DNA of 64,000 nt from Roseobacter cerasinus (GTDB lineage: Bacteria > Pseudomonadota > Alphaproteobacteria > Rhodobacterales > Rhodobacteraceae). Shown in pieces: positions 7,562 to 15,184 of the stretch. The notes under the pieces are model-generated. The model was not told where the DNA came from, searched no databases, and worked only from the letters and a program-made list of their open reading frames with translations. The stretch spans positions 496,001-560,000 of the forward strand of contig NZ_BLIV01000003.1 of assembly GCF_009811755.1 (NCBI RefSeq), read 5' to 3'. The translations under genes were made by a program, and so were the position numbers. Position 1 is the first letter of the stretch; the number at the start of each line of letters is the position of its first letter.

Positions 7562-8212
7562 CTATGCGGCGCCCGGCCCGTCTTTGCCAAAAAGCTGTGT
7601 TGTGATGGAGAGATCCACCAGCTCCGCAACCGAGGTTACGCACATCTTCTCCAGGATCCGCGCCCGGTGGTGGTCGACCGTGCGCGGGCTGATGTCGAGC
7701 TGGCGGGCGACATCCTTGCTCGAAGCGCTTGACGGGTTTGAGACAAAAATCTGCGCAATCTCACGCTCGCGCTCGGTCAGTTTGCCTAAGCGCACCCGCG
7801 CGTTTCGGGCCCTGTCTCGCCCGGCCCGCCGCTGCGTGTCCAGCTCAAGCGCGGCGTCCACCTGCGTGAGCAAGGCGTCCTGCCGAAACGGTTTTTCCAG
7901 AAAATCGATGGCACCGCGTTTCATGGCCTGGACGGATTCCGGCACCCCCCCGTGGCCGGTCACAAAGATGATCGGCAGCCCATAGCCCTGCGTCACCAAC
8001 AGCTCCTGCAGCTGCAAGCCGGACATCTCTGGCATGCCGTAATCCAGGATCAAACAGCCGGGCTGATCGGGGTTGTACCCCTCAAGAAAAGCCTGGGCGG
8101 AGGCAAAGACCTCGGTGGTGTACCCCCGGGTGCGCAAGGCACGAGACAGGGAGGTCCGAATATCCTCATCATCGTCAACGATGAACACGCAAGGCTCAGG
8201 CGCTGATTTCAT
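7562..8212 (-). CDS. FixJ/LuxR-family response regulator
   Basis: The 216-residue protein has a receiver domain (about 8-120) with acidic residues DDDED and a phospho-acceptor Asp57 in CLILDYGMP, then a LuxR-type helix-turn-helix (about 140-200; LTEREREIAQ, DISPRTVDHH). It should be phosphorylated by the kinase encoded just before it. The two genes overlap by 17 nt (8196-8212), which implies translational coupling. The ATG at 8212 gives the standard receiver N-terminus; a longer reading would run through kinase coding sequence in another frame. Target genes are unknown. Confidence 0.92.
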   Translation of the reverse strand: MKSAPEPCVFIVDDDEDIRTSLSRALRTRGYTTEVFASAQAFLEGYNPDQPGCLILDYGMPEMSGLQLQELLVTQGYGLPIIFVTGHGGVPESVQAMKRGAIDFLEKPFRQDALLTQVDAALELDTQRRAGRDRARNARVRLGKLTEREREIAQIFVSNPSSASSKDVARQLDISPRTVDHHRARILEKMCVTSVAELVDLSITTQLFGKDGPGAA

Positions 8213-10547
8213 CGCGTCTCTCGCTTGTTGTCTTGGGCACCAGCGCCGGTACCGTGAAGCAGAACTGCGAGCGCCCCTCCCGGTCCTGCTGGTACCATAG
8301 CGTTCCACCATGGGCCTCGACAATCGAACGGCAGATCGACAACCCCAGCCCCATGCCGTCTTCCTTGGTGGTTTCAAATTGCTCGAACACCTTGGCGTCC
8401 TCGTCAAACCCCGGCCCTGTGTCGGTGATGCGGACGACAAGCCCGTCATCAGCGTTCTGCGCCGCGATACAGATCTGGCGCAGGTCCACATTCGCATCGC
8501 TGATCGCCTCAATTGCGTTGCGCAAAAGGTTCAGCAGCACCTGCGCGATCTGTACGCGAGAGCCATAGACCGGGTCCAGGTTGTCGATCTCTGTGCGAAT
8601 GGACACGCCGTTGTCCTTGGCCTCGGCCCCAACCAGATGCAGGGTCTGTTCCATCAACTCTTCAAAGTCGAACTCGGCCCGTTCGACCCCATCCTTTTTC
8701 ACAAACCCGCGCAGCGCCTTGATGATATCGCCGGCGCGATGCGCATGGCGGTCAGTCTCTTCCAGAATGGTCATCAGCTCCTTTGAATCGTCCATGCCAT
8801 TTTTCATGGCATAAAGCGCGCTGTCCATATTCTGTGTGATCGCCAGAAGCGGCTGGTTCAGCTCATGCGCGAGGCTCGTTGCCATCTGCCCCATCACATT
8901 CACCCGGCTGGAATGTGACAGGTCACGATTGAGCTGCCGGATCTTGCTGTCAGCAGCCTTGCGTGCGCTGATGTCGTCGATGGTGACAACGGCGTGGCGC
9001 GGGGTGCCCTCCTCATCGCGGATCACAATGACATTCTCGCTGACCCAGATAACCCCGCCATCTTTGCACAAGAGCCGTTTTTCATGCAGATATTCCGACC
9101 GGTTATGGCGCCCGTCCGCAAAGAAGAACCCGGCTACTGCATCATCCGGGTGCGAGATCTCATGCATGGTCCGGTCGAGGATGTCCCTATCCGAATAGCC
9201 CAGCATGGCGGCGAACTTGCTGTTGACCCGCATCAAGCGCCCCGTGCCCGCCTCGACCTGCGCCATACCTCGCGATGACAGATCGAACGTGCGCCCGAAC
9301 TCGGCCTCTGATTTCTTGCGCTCAGCGATGGCCTGAACCAGTGTCTCATTGGCGCGCTCCAGCTCCCGATAGGTTTTGGGCAGCGGCTCCGACGCTGCGA
9401 TCTCGCCTTGTGACACCAAAGACGAGCGCACAGCGAAGGCGCGCACCGGCTTGTGGATGAAATGGGCCAATGCGAGGCCAAAGACGGCGGTCAGCAGCGC
9501 AATGCCCCCAGCAATCCAGATGTTCTGTGTGCGGTTGGCTTTGATCTCACCGGTGAAGTCCGCTTCCGGCGCATAAACCGCAATGGTCCAGGGCAAGGCT
9601 TCGCTGATCACCGGCATGACGGTCGACACATAGGTCGACCCTCCGAAATTGAACCGCGAGTAGGTCTCCTGCGCGACCGAGATATCCTTGTTGCCATCTC
9701 CGTCCAGATTGCCGAACGCGGCACGGGCAACCGGGTCGCCGATCTCTCCGATATTGACAAAGCGGAAGGTGCCATCGTCATTGGCCGTGCTGATCAGGTC
9801 CTGGTTCGGGTGGGCAATCACATCACCATTCTTGTTCAAGATCAGAGCCTTGCCGCTGTCGCCGATATTGAGGCGGGACAGGAATTCGGAAATCGCCTCA
9901 ATGTCGATATCAACGCCAACAACCCCCTGCAACGCTCCCTCGTCATCAAAGACCGGCGACGCGGCGGTGATGCCTGGCGTCTGGGAGGTGAAGAAAATGT
10001 AAGGATCGGTCCAGATGCTGGCGAGCTTTTCGCTGGCGCTCTGATACCACAGCCGGGTGCGCGGATCGAATGTGTCGGCCGGGTCGGTCTGATAGACCAC
10101 AGCCCCATAGCTGTCGTCGCGCCAGATCAGGTCGGTTGTGCGGCGATCGTCGAACTGGCGCACGATCTTGCTCCGGAACGGCGCCCGCCCCCTGCTGCGC
10201 ATCACATAGACAAAATTGCCGCTTTCATCACCGTAAAAGAGGCCCGCAAACTGCGGCGAGATCTGTAGCTGCTGGAACAGCAGTTTTTCAAGTTGCCGGA
10301 CATTGTCGCTGGCGATCACTTGGCTTTCGGCCAGCCGGGTGGCGAGCTCCGCCGCGCCCTTGGCCGGCGTCAGAAACCCCTTGGAGTGTTCGATTGTGTT
10401 GGTGCCCACGTCGCTGAGCAATTGGCGCGCATGATCCAGCAAGACCTTTTCAGAGGTCAGAAAGGAGGAAAACACCACAATGGTCACGGCGACAAACTGC
10501 AGCCCCGCAAGACAAAGCGCCAGGATCATGCCCAAAGACAGTTTCAT
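8196..10547 (-). CDS. Sensor histidine kinase with extracellular Cache domain and PAS domain
   Basis: The 783-residue kinase has a first membrane helix at about 7-28, a large periplasmic dCache-type sensor (about 40-335), a second membrane helix (about 343-364), a PAS domain (about 415-530), a dimerisation domain with the phospho-acceptor His561 in LAHELNQPLLAI, and an HATPase domain with TGPGFDED and GMGLGLSICRS. The HELNQP box is typical of the FixL/DctB class. The periplasmic Cache domain suggests sensing of a small molecule such as an organic acid or amino acid. It overlaps the small upstream ORF by four bases (ATGA) and the regulator gene by 17 nt. Confidence 0.92.
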   Translation of the reverse strand: MKLSLGMILALCLAGLQFVAVTIVVFSSFLTSEKVLLDHARQLLSDVGTNTIEHSKGFLTPAKGAAELATRLAESQVIASDNVRQLEKLLFQQLQISPQFAGLFYGDESGNFVYVMRSRGRAPFRSKIVRQFDDRRTTDLIWRDDSYGAVVYQTDPADTFDPRTRLWYQSASEKLASIWTDPYIFFTSQTPGITAASPVFDDEGALQGVVGVDIDIEAISEFLSRLNIGDSGKALILNKNGDVIAHPNQDLISTANDDGTFRFVNIGEIGDPVARAAFGNLDGDGNKDISVAQETYSRFNFGGSTYVSTVMPVISEALPWTIAVYAPEADFTGEIKANRTQNIWIAGGIALLTAVFGLALAHFIHKPVRAFAVRSSLVSQGEIAASEPLPKTYRELERANETLVQAIAERKKSEAEFGRTFDLSSRGMAQVEAGTGRLMRVNSKFAAMLGYSDRDILDRTMHEISHPDDAVAGFFFADGRHNRSEYLHEKRLLCKDGGVIWVSENVIVIRDEEGTPRHAVVTIDDISARKAADSKIRQLNRDLSHSSRVNVMGQMATSLAHELNQPLLAITQNMDSALYAMKNGMDDSKELMTILEETDRHAHRAGDIIKALRGFVKKDGVERAEFDFEELMEQTLHLVGAEAKDNGVSIRTEIDNLDPVYGSRVQIAQVLLNLLRNAIEAISDANVDLRQICIAAQNADDGLVVRITDTGPGFDEDAKVFEQFETTKEDGMGLGLSICRSIVEAHGGTLWYQQDREGRSQFCFTVPALVPKTTSERRDEISA

Positions 10548-10690
10548 GAGACACCTTGTCTGGCCTTGTGCCGCTGCGCAGCCAAAGTCATAGCAGCCCC
10601 ATCAAAGTCTGCATCAATCAAGCCATTCGCACCGGTCATCTGATATCGATGCTCGTCGTCATCTTCTCCCCCGATCCAGTATTGTCGCAT
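10544..10690 (-). CDS. Small 48-residue protein in the two-component operon
   Basis: This short ORF starts at an ATG four nucleotides after the stop of the GAF-like gene and ends in an ATGA overlap with the kinase start. It reads MRQYWIGGEDDDEHRYQ, then a neutral region, and ends HKARQGVS. The acidic patch EDDDEH is notable; there is no membrane segment or signal peptide. No strong ribosome-binding site precedes it, so it would rely on re-initiation. I do not recognise a family. It may be a real small protein, or a coupling ORF whose translation feeds ribosomes to the kinase gene. Confidence 0.55.
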   Translation of the reverse strand: MRQYWIGGEDDDEHRYQMTGANGLIDADFDGAAMTLAAQRHKARQGVS

Positions 10691-10694
10691 AATT

Positions 10695-11210
10695 TCAGAA
10701 TTGCGAAAGATGAAGGCCCTCTGTTTGAGCAATAATCTGCTGCATATCGATCAGGTCAGCCGCCTGCCAGCGGCGCGCCTTTGTATCGGCTGCACAGAGA
10801 ACTGCCACGGTCTGCCCTTCGGACCCCCACACAGGTGCGGCGATGAAGGCGCGCATGCGGTGCCCGGACAGGATATCCGTCTTGCGGACCAGGGCGTGCG
10901 CATAGATGTCGTCAATCGCCAAACCGGGCTGAAGGGTACTCGCATAGGAGGCGAGACGTCGGGCCTGGGCCTGAAAGACGTCGTCCGCCCGCGTGGTCGT
11001 GGCCGGCCCTGTGGCGACCAGTTCGGCGCAGTCAAACAGAAAGGCCGCGTCTGTCCCGAGCCGCAGCTTGGCAAGATGGCAAGGCAATTCAAGGTCTTGC
11101 GGGGTGCGCGATGGGGTTGACACCCCTCCCGACGAGCCGATGTCAAATGGATGCTCCACCCCCTGCAGAGGCGGGAGATGAAGCGGTGCAGATCCTGTGC
11201 TCAACGCCAT
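10695..11210 (-). CDS. GAF-like sensory protein
   Basis: This 171-residue soluble protein resembles a stand-alone GAF domain: LAKLRLGTDAAFLF, a central helical region, then MRAFIAAPVWGSEGQTVAVLCAAD, the typical closing strands of GAF folds. It has no catalytic motif. Such proteins bind small ligands or cofactors and can modulate a partner kinase. It is the first gene of a run of four coupled genes ending with the response regulator, so it probably feeds a signal into that system. The start is uncertain: ATG 11210 follows AAGGGAG too closely, TTG 11204 is better spaced, and an upstream TTG at 11324 is also open. Confidence 0.7.
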   Translation of the reverse strand: MALSTGSAPLHLPPLQGVEHPFDIGSSGGVSTPSRTPQDLELPCHLAKLRLGTDAAFLFDCAELVATGPATTTRADDVFQAQARRLASYASTLQPGLAIDDIYAHALVRKTDILSGHRMRAFIAAPVWGSEGQTVAVLCAADTKARRWQAADLIDMQQIIAQTEGLHLSQF

Positions 11211-11262
11211 CTCCCTTCTACGACGAAGCCGGAATTGTGCCTGAAAAAGCCAGACCCGAGAA

Positions 11263-11278
11263 TAGGCAGTATTGCCTA
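11263..11278. promoter_or_regulatory. Palindrome TAGGCA-GTAT-TGCCTA upstream of the two-component operon
   Basis: A perfect 6+4+6 palindrome lies 53 bp upstream of the GAF-like gene start, just before TATTCT on the minus strand, which could be a -10 box. It shares half-sites with TTGCCTAGGCAA at 7544-7555. This placement suits an activator-type site for autoregulation by the operon's response regulator. Binding is an inference. Confidence 0.45.
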
Positions 11279-11326
11279 GAGGCGCCGACGAGCGCCGCCT
11301 GTGGGGGAATTTCACACGGTTCAAGC

Positions 11327-12067
11327 CTAGAGGTTCATGGACACAAACCGGTTGGCCATGCGTGACACCATATCGCTGTCGGTACCACCGATTAAAAGAT
11401 AGTCATATCCGTCCCGCAACCAGCGGGCGGCACTCAGGCCTTCCATCCGCGTCATCTGTGGGGCCGGCGCATCAGGGGAGTCGCTGCGGATGATACAAAG
11501 CGCTATGGGCGTGCCCGCCGGTGTTGTAAACGCCAGTTGCACCAGCGGCCTGCCGTCGAAACTCAGCACCTGCGCCCGCTTGTAGTGCGCCTCGGGGACG
11601 GTTTGCAGCTGCGCCAGCGCAATATCCTTGCCAATGGCGGCAGCAACGCGTGCCAGTTCGACCTGTTGGGTCATGTCGTCTGGCGCCACATGGGCCAGCG
11701 TCGCCTCGGAGTAAAGCGCCTGATAGGCCGCCACATACTCCGCCCAGCCAGGCGGTTCGGGCTGAGCCATCCAGGCCCCTGCCCCGACGCCGATCATCAG
11801 CGCGAGACTTGCCGCTGTCGCAAGATGCCATATCGGAGCACGAGCACCAACGGGCGCTATGGCGAGATCCGGCATTACACCCGGTTCAGGCTCCACCATG
11901 GCAAAGCTGCGCCGCAGAGCGGCGCGATCGATGGCGAGCGCGTCCAGCCGTTGCTGCAGGGCCGGGTCGCGCGCCAGTGCGGCTGTGATTTCGGCCACCG
12001 GCGCGAACTCCGCCTCGCCATCCAGAAAGGCGACAAGCTCCGCGTCCGAAAATTCTCTATCGTGCAT
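11327..12067 (-). CDS. Anti-sigma factor, single-pass membrane protein
   Basis: The 246-residue protein starts with a short cytoplasmic region (FSDAELVAFLDGE, typical of anti-sigma domains), has one membrane helix at about 79-101, and a periplasmic domain of about 145 residues. No zinc-binding HxxxCxxC motif is present. It overlaps the ECF sigma gene by 11 nt, the usual arrangement for a sigma/anti-sigma pair. It should hold the sigma factor inactive at the membrane until a periplasmic signal releases it. The signal is unknown. Confidence 0.85.
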   Translation of the reverse strand: MHDREFSDAELVAFLDGEAEFAPVAEITAALARDPALQQRLDALAIDRAALRRSFAMVEPEPGVMPDLAIAPVGARAPIWHLATAASLALMIGVGAGAWMAQPEPPGWAEYVAAYQALYSEATLAHVAPDDMTQQVELARVAAAIGKDIALAQLQTVPEAHYKRAQVLSFDGRPLVQLAFTTPAGTPIALCIIRSDSPDAPAPQMTRMEGLSAARWLRDGYDYLLIGGTDSDMVSRMANRFVSMNL

Positions 12068-12596
12068 GCTTTGGCACCTCCTGATCGCGAAACCTTACCC
12101 CCAGCGTCGCGCGTGCGGTCGCCAGACGGCTCATCACAGTGCCAATGGGAATGTCGAGGATCTCGGCCGCATCCCGATAGGAATATCCCTCGATGTACAC
12201 CAGCATCACGGTCTGGCGCTGGGTCTCAGGCAACCGCAGAACGCTTTGGCGCAGCTCCCGGCCAATCTGGTCCTGTTCCGGGTTTTGCCTTGGGTCCGCA
12301 ATCTCAGCCTCCTCTACCGCCACCAGACCTCCACCGCGTCGGACGGCCTCTTTGCGCAGCTCGTTCACCCAGATGTTATGGGTGATGCGAAAAAGCCAGC
12401 GGTCCAGTTTGCTGCCTGGCTCGAATTGCTCCGCCTTCTCCATGGCGCGCAGGCAGACGGTCTGTGCCAGATCATCCGCCCGGTCCCGCGCCCCGGTCAG
12501 GGTCAGCGCATAACGCCAGATCCGCGGAAACACCGCAGGCAGGCCCGCGGAAATCTCTGCGCGGGGGTCGGCGTGTGGCCAGAGTTTCAAGCGCAC
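12057..12596 (-). CDS. ECF-type RNA polymerase sigma factor
   Basis: The 179-residue protein has sigma region 2 (YALTLTGARDRADDLAQ, then LDRWLFRITHN) and region 4 (LPETQRQTVMLVYIEGYSYRDAAEIL, followed by GTVMSRL), with no region 3, as in ECF sigma factors. It is followed by its anti-sigma gene with an 11-nt overlap. GTG at 12596 is the only good start in frame because TGA lies nine codons upstream. An out-of-frame 15-codon ORF (12587-12634) ends just past this GTG and may couple translation. An ECF-like promoter precedes yceI upstream, making that a candidate target. Confidence 0.9.
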   Translation of the reverse strand: MRLKLWPHADPRAEISAGLPAVFPRIWRYALTLTGARDRADDLAQTVCLRAMEKAEQFEPGSKLDRWLFRITHNIWVNELRKEAVRRGGGLVAVEEAEIADPRQNPEQDQIGRELRQSVLRLPETQRQTVMLVYIEGYSYRDAAEILDIPIGTVMSRLATARATLGVRFRDQEVPKHAR

Positions 12597-12761
12597 CCAA
12601 TCCGTATCAGGCGTGCTGCGTCAGGCATCGGCATCGCGTTTTGGTCTTCCTCCGGTGACAATCAGACAGCCAGTATCACCCTGATCTCGGCCGCCACTCA
12701 AGGCCAATGGCTCAACTTCTGCAAAGTCTCTCGCGCCGCAGGGATGTGTGACGGGCACAAG

Positions 12762-13346
12762 CTACTTTTCAAAGACCATCCGAATGGACACGGGTGACAC
12801 CCGCGTGATGCCATCGAGGCTTGCAAGCTCCATCAGCTTGTCGATGCCGGCGTCAATGCCCAGATCCTCGGTCGACAACAGGATGAAATCCGCCGTGGTC
12901 ACCAGAACGCGGTCCTCACCCAGACGGGCCACCAGCATCTCTGTTTCCACGTCAGTTTCTATCCCGACAAAGGCCAAGGTCCCTTCGACATCCACAAGCG
13001 CGGTGTCCCCAACGGCAAGCCCGCTCACTTCGGCCATATCAATCTCGCCGGTCAGAGTGGCTGTGGCCGCGCCTGCCTGAAAGACATGTTCGATCATACG
13101 CTCGTTGCGGATGTCGATGTTGGTCTCGACAGAGCTGAGGTCAATGGCGATGTTCAACGCACCCGCCTCGCTGACCGTGCCCGTGACGGCGCTGAAATGG
13201 TGCAGCTCGCCAAAGCTGTCGTTTTTGATTGATGCAAACCCAACGCTGGACTGCGCGTCGACCGACGTCCAATTGGCATGTCCGCCCGCAAAGGCCGTGG
13301 TTGCACTCAGCGCGGCGACCAGGGCAAGCGCAGTGGTTGATGTCAT
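12762..13346 (-). CDS. YceI-family periplasmic lipocalin-like protein
   Basis: The 194-residue protein has a signal peptide ending in AFA and the YceI beta-barrel pattern (WTSVDAQSSVGFASIKND, DLSSVETNIDIRNERM, GTLAFVGIETDVE). YceI proteins bind isoprenoid-type lipids in the periplasm. GGAGG at 13355-13359 lies 8 nt before ATG 13346 but only 2 nt before ATG 13352, so 13346 is chosen. It is 165 bp upstream of the ECF sigma gene on the same strand and has an ECF-type promoter motif in front, so it may belong to that regulon. Confidence 0.9.
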   Translation of the reverse strand: MTSTTALALVAALSATTAFAGGHANWTSVDAQSSVGFASIKNDSFGELHHFSAVTGTVSEAGALNIAIDLSSVETNIDIRNERMIEHVFQAGAATATLTGEIDMAEVSGLAVGDTALVDVEGTLAFVGIETDVETEMLVARLGEDRVLVTTADFILLSTEDLGIDAGIDKLMELASLDGITRVSPVSIRMVFEK

Positions 13347-13415
13347 CTTCATATCCTCCAGATTTCACAGAGACCTTTGCATCTCCACACCATCAACAAC
13401 TCAGCTCGGGACTTT

Positions 13416-13443
13416 ATTCGAATTTATTTTTGAGAAATGTTCC
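13416..13443 (-). promoter_or_regulatory. Candidate ECF-sigma promoter of the YceI gene
   Basis: On the minus strand, GGAAC (13443-13439) is followed by 17 nt and TCGAAT (13421-13416). GGAAC is the common -35 element for ECF sigma factors and the spacing fits. The YceI start is 69 nt downstream. The neighbouring ECF sigma factor is the obvious candidate to read it. Confidence 0.5.
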
Positions 13444-13465
13444 GGACGCAGGCCAGGCCCTCCCG

Positions 13466-14278
13466 CTACCCCAATTCAAGGGTTGCCACGGCGTAGAGGT
13501 CGCTGCCGACCTTCGGGCGCGGGCCGCGATACATCCGCGCGGTTTCAAAGCCGGGGCTCAACTGCAAACTCCTGCAGGCGTCAGCCACGGCCGCTGAGGC
13601 GTCCGGCACGTCAATCGTGACATCGCCGTCAAAGAGACCTGAGGCATGGCGGATCAGGCGCAGGACCGAGGCGCTGTCTGTCGCGATCAGCGGGCCGATC
13701 TTGGCACCGCTTTGGCAGCGGCGCACGGTGCACAAACCTGCGGAGCCCACAAGTGTTCGTCGGTTGGGTGTGGTTTCGAACCATGTGGAGAGATACGCCG
13801 CCTTGCGCACACCGGACGCCGCAGCCTCACGGTCGATCAAGGCGGGGATATCCTTTGCGTTCGCAGGTCGCAGATCCGCGCATGGTTCTGGTGCCACATG
13901 CCCAGAGAATCGCGTCGTGCCGCCCGCATGTGCAAAGCCGGAGGCCGCATAGTTGGCCTGCTGTTCGGGCACACCGTCAAGCCCGATGGTGCGCGCTCCG
14001 GCGTGTTCCAGTGCATGTTGCCACAGGGCATAGCCGATGCCCTGCCCCCGGCATTCGGGCCGGACGATGTAGAGCCCGAGGAAGGCAAAGCTGTCAGCGT
14101 GGTTCACAACCGAGATGGCGGCGACTGGCCTGCCGTCTTTGAGCGCGATGAAGAAACCATCGGGATCTGCCACAAGAAAGGCGGCTGCGTCGTCGACCCC
14201 GGGGTTCCAGCCTTCTTGCCCCGCCCAGTCCAGCACCTTCTCAAGCTCGGGCAGCGTCGCCGTTTTGAACGCGATCAT
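13466..14278 (-). CDS. GNAT-family N-acetyltransferase, two-domain
   Basis: The N-terminal half is a GNAT domain with the acetyl-CoA loop RPECRGQGIG at about 73-82. The C-terminal half (about 140-270) is a second domain of the kind found in YitH-like acetyltransferases. The substrate is not known. Its start overlaps the end of the FadR-type regulator gene by four bases (ATGA), so the two are co-translated. This puts an acetyltransferase in the same control unit as the divergent ABC transporter, perhaps acting on an imported amine or amino acid; that is a guess from position. Confidence 0.85.
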   Translation of the reverse strand: MIAFKTATLPELEKVLDWAGQEGWNPGVDDAAAFLVADPDGFFIALKDGRPVAAISVVNHADSFAFLGLYIVRPECRGQGIGYALWQHALEHAGARTIGLDGVPEQQANYAASGFAHAGGTTRFSGHVAPEPCADLRPANAKDIPALIDREAAASGVRKAAYLSTWFETTPNRRTLVGSAGLCTVRRCQSGAKIGPLIATDSASVLRLIRHASGLFDGDVTIDVPDASAAVADACRSLQLSPGFETARMYRGPRPKVGSDLYAVATLELG

Positions 14279-14946
14279 CCGCGCAGCGCCTCCTTGAGTG
14301 ACCGTGTTTCAGTGGGCGGTTCGCGCAGGTTCAGCTGCGACACCAGATCCACCAGATGGCCTTTCATCACTTCCTCCGCCCGGTCGGGATCATTTTGCCG
14401 AAACGCGTCCAGCAGCGCGTGATGCGCATGGCTTTCGCACAGTGCGCTGCGGCGCTGCCAGTAGAGCGCGATCACAAGCGAGGAGCGTGAGATCAGCTGT
14501 TGAATGAAGGTCTCGATGGTCTTTTGATCGGCCACACGGGCGATTTCCACGTGGAACAGCCCCGAGAGCATCAGCGCCCGCCCTGCATCTCCCGCTGCAA
14601 GAGCGGCGTGCTCATCTTCGATGTGCCGTTCCAGATGCGCCACATCCTCGGGTGTCGCCCGTTCGGCAGCAGCGCGGGCGGTTTGCGGCTCCAGCAAGGC
14701 CCGGGCCTCAAAGACCTCCCGCGCTTCCTTCACGGACGGTTTGGAGACAAAGGCACCGCGATTGCGTTCGATCGAGACGAGTCCGTCATGCGACAGCGCC
14801 CGCAGGGCCTGGCGCACAATGGTGCGGCTGACACCGAAGACCTCGGCCACCTCATCTTCGCTGAGTTTCATGCCGGGCAGGATGCGGTGCGCATGTACCG
14901 CCTCGGTCAGCTGGGTCACGATTCCTTCTGCGGAGATATTGGACAC
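14275..14946 (-). CDS. GntR-family regulator, FadR/FCD subfamily
   Basis: The 223-residue protein has an N-terminal winged helix (VFGVSRTIVRQALRALSHDG, then VSIERNRGAFVS) and a C-terminal helical FCD ligand-binding domain (about 80-215). Such regulators usually repress divergent catabolic or transport genes until an organic acid or related ligand binds. A palindrome of the right type, ATCGTATACAAT, lies in the gap to the ABC transporter at 15033-15044. Regulation of the transporter operon is therefore likely. Confidence 0.9.
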   Translation of the reverse strand: MSNISAEGIVTQLTEAVHAHRILPGMKLSEDEVAEVFGVSRTIVRQALRALSHDGLVSIERNRGAFVSKPSVKEAREVFEARALLEPQTARAAAERATPEDVAHLERHIEDEHAALAAGDAGRALMLSGLFHVEIARVADQKTIETFIQQLISRSSLVIALYWQRRSALCESHAHHALLDAFRQNDPDRAEEVMKGHLVDLVSQLNLREPPTETRSLKEALRG

Positions 14947-15032
14947 GGGGCGTGATGTCTTTCATCGGGTCTGCCTGTTCTCAGTGACAGAGCCGCTGCT
15001 GCGCTGCAAGATTGACCTCAAGGCTGCATCAT

Positions 15033-15044
15033 ATCGTATACAAT
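15033..15044. promoter_or_regulatory. Candidate operator for the FadR-type regulator
   Basis: ATCGTATACAAT is nearly palindromic and fits the TnGT..ACnA pattern bound by FCD-type GntR proteins. It sits between the divergent regulator and transporter operons, overlapping the most AT-rich part of the gap, where promoters are expected. Confidence 0.55.
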
Positions 15045-15184
15045 ATTTGCATATTTTTTGAACAATGAAGCGAGACCCTGCGTGTTCGGGCAGCGTTTCG
15101 CGCAGGCTGCGCTGTGGCGGTGCCGAATTGGTTTTGGATCGTGCTGCAGGCCCGACAGTCTTTGCGCAGCAGTTGTGAGGGGAT

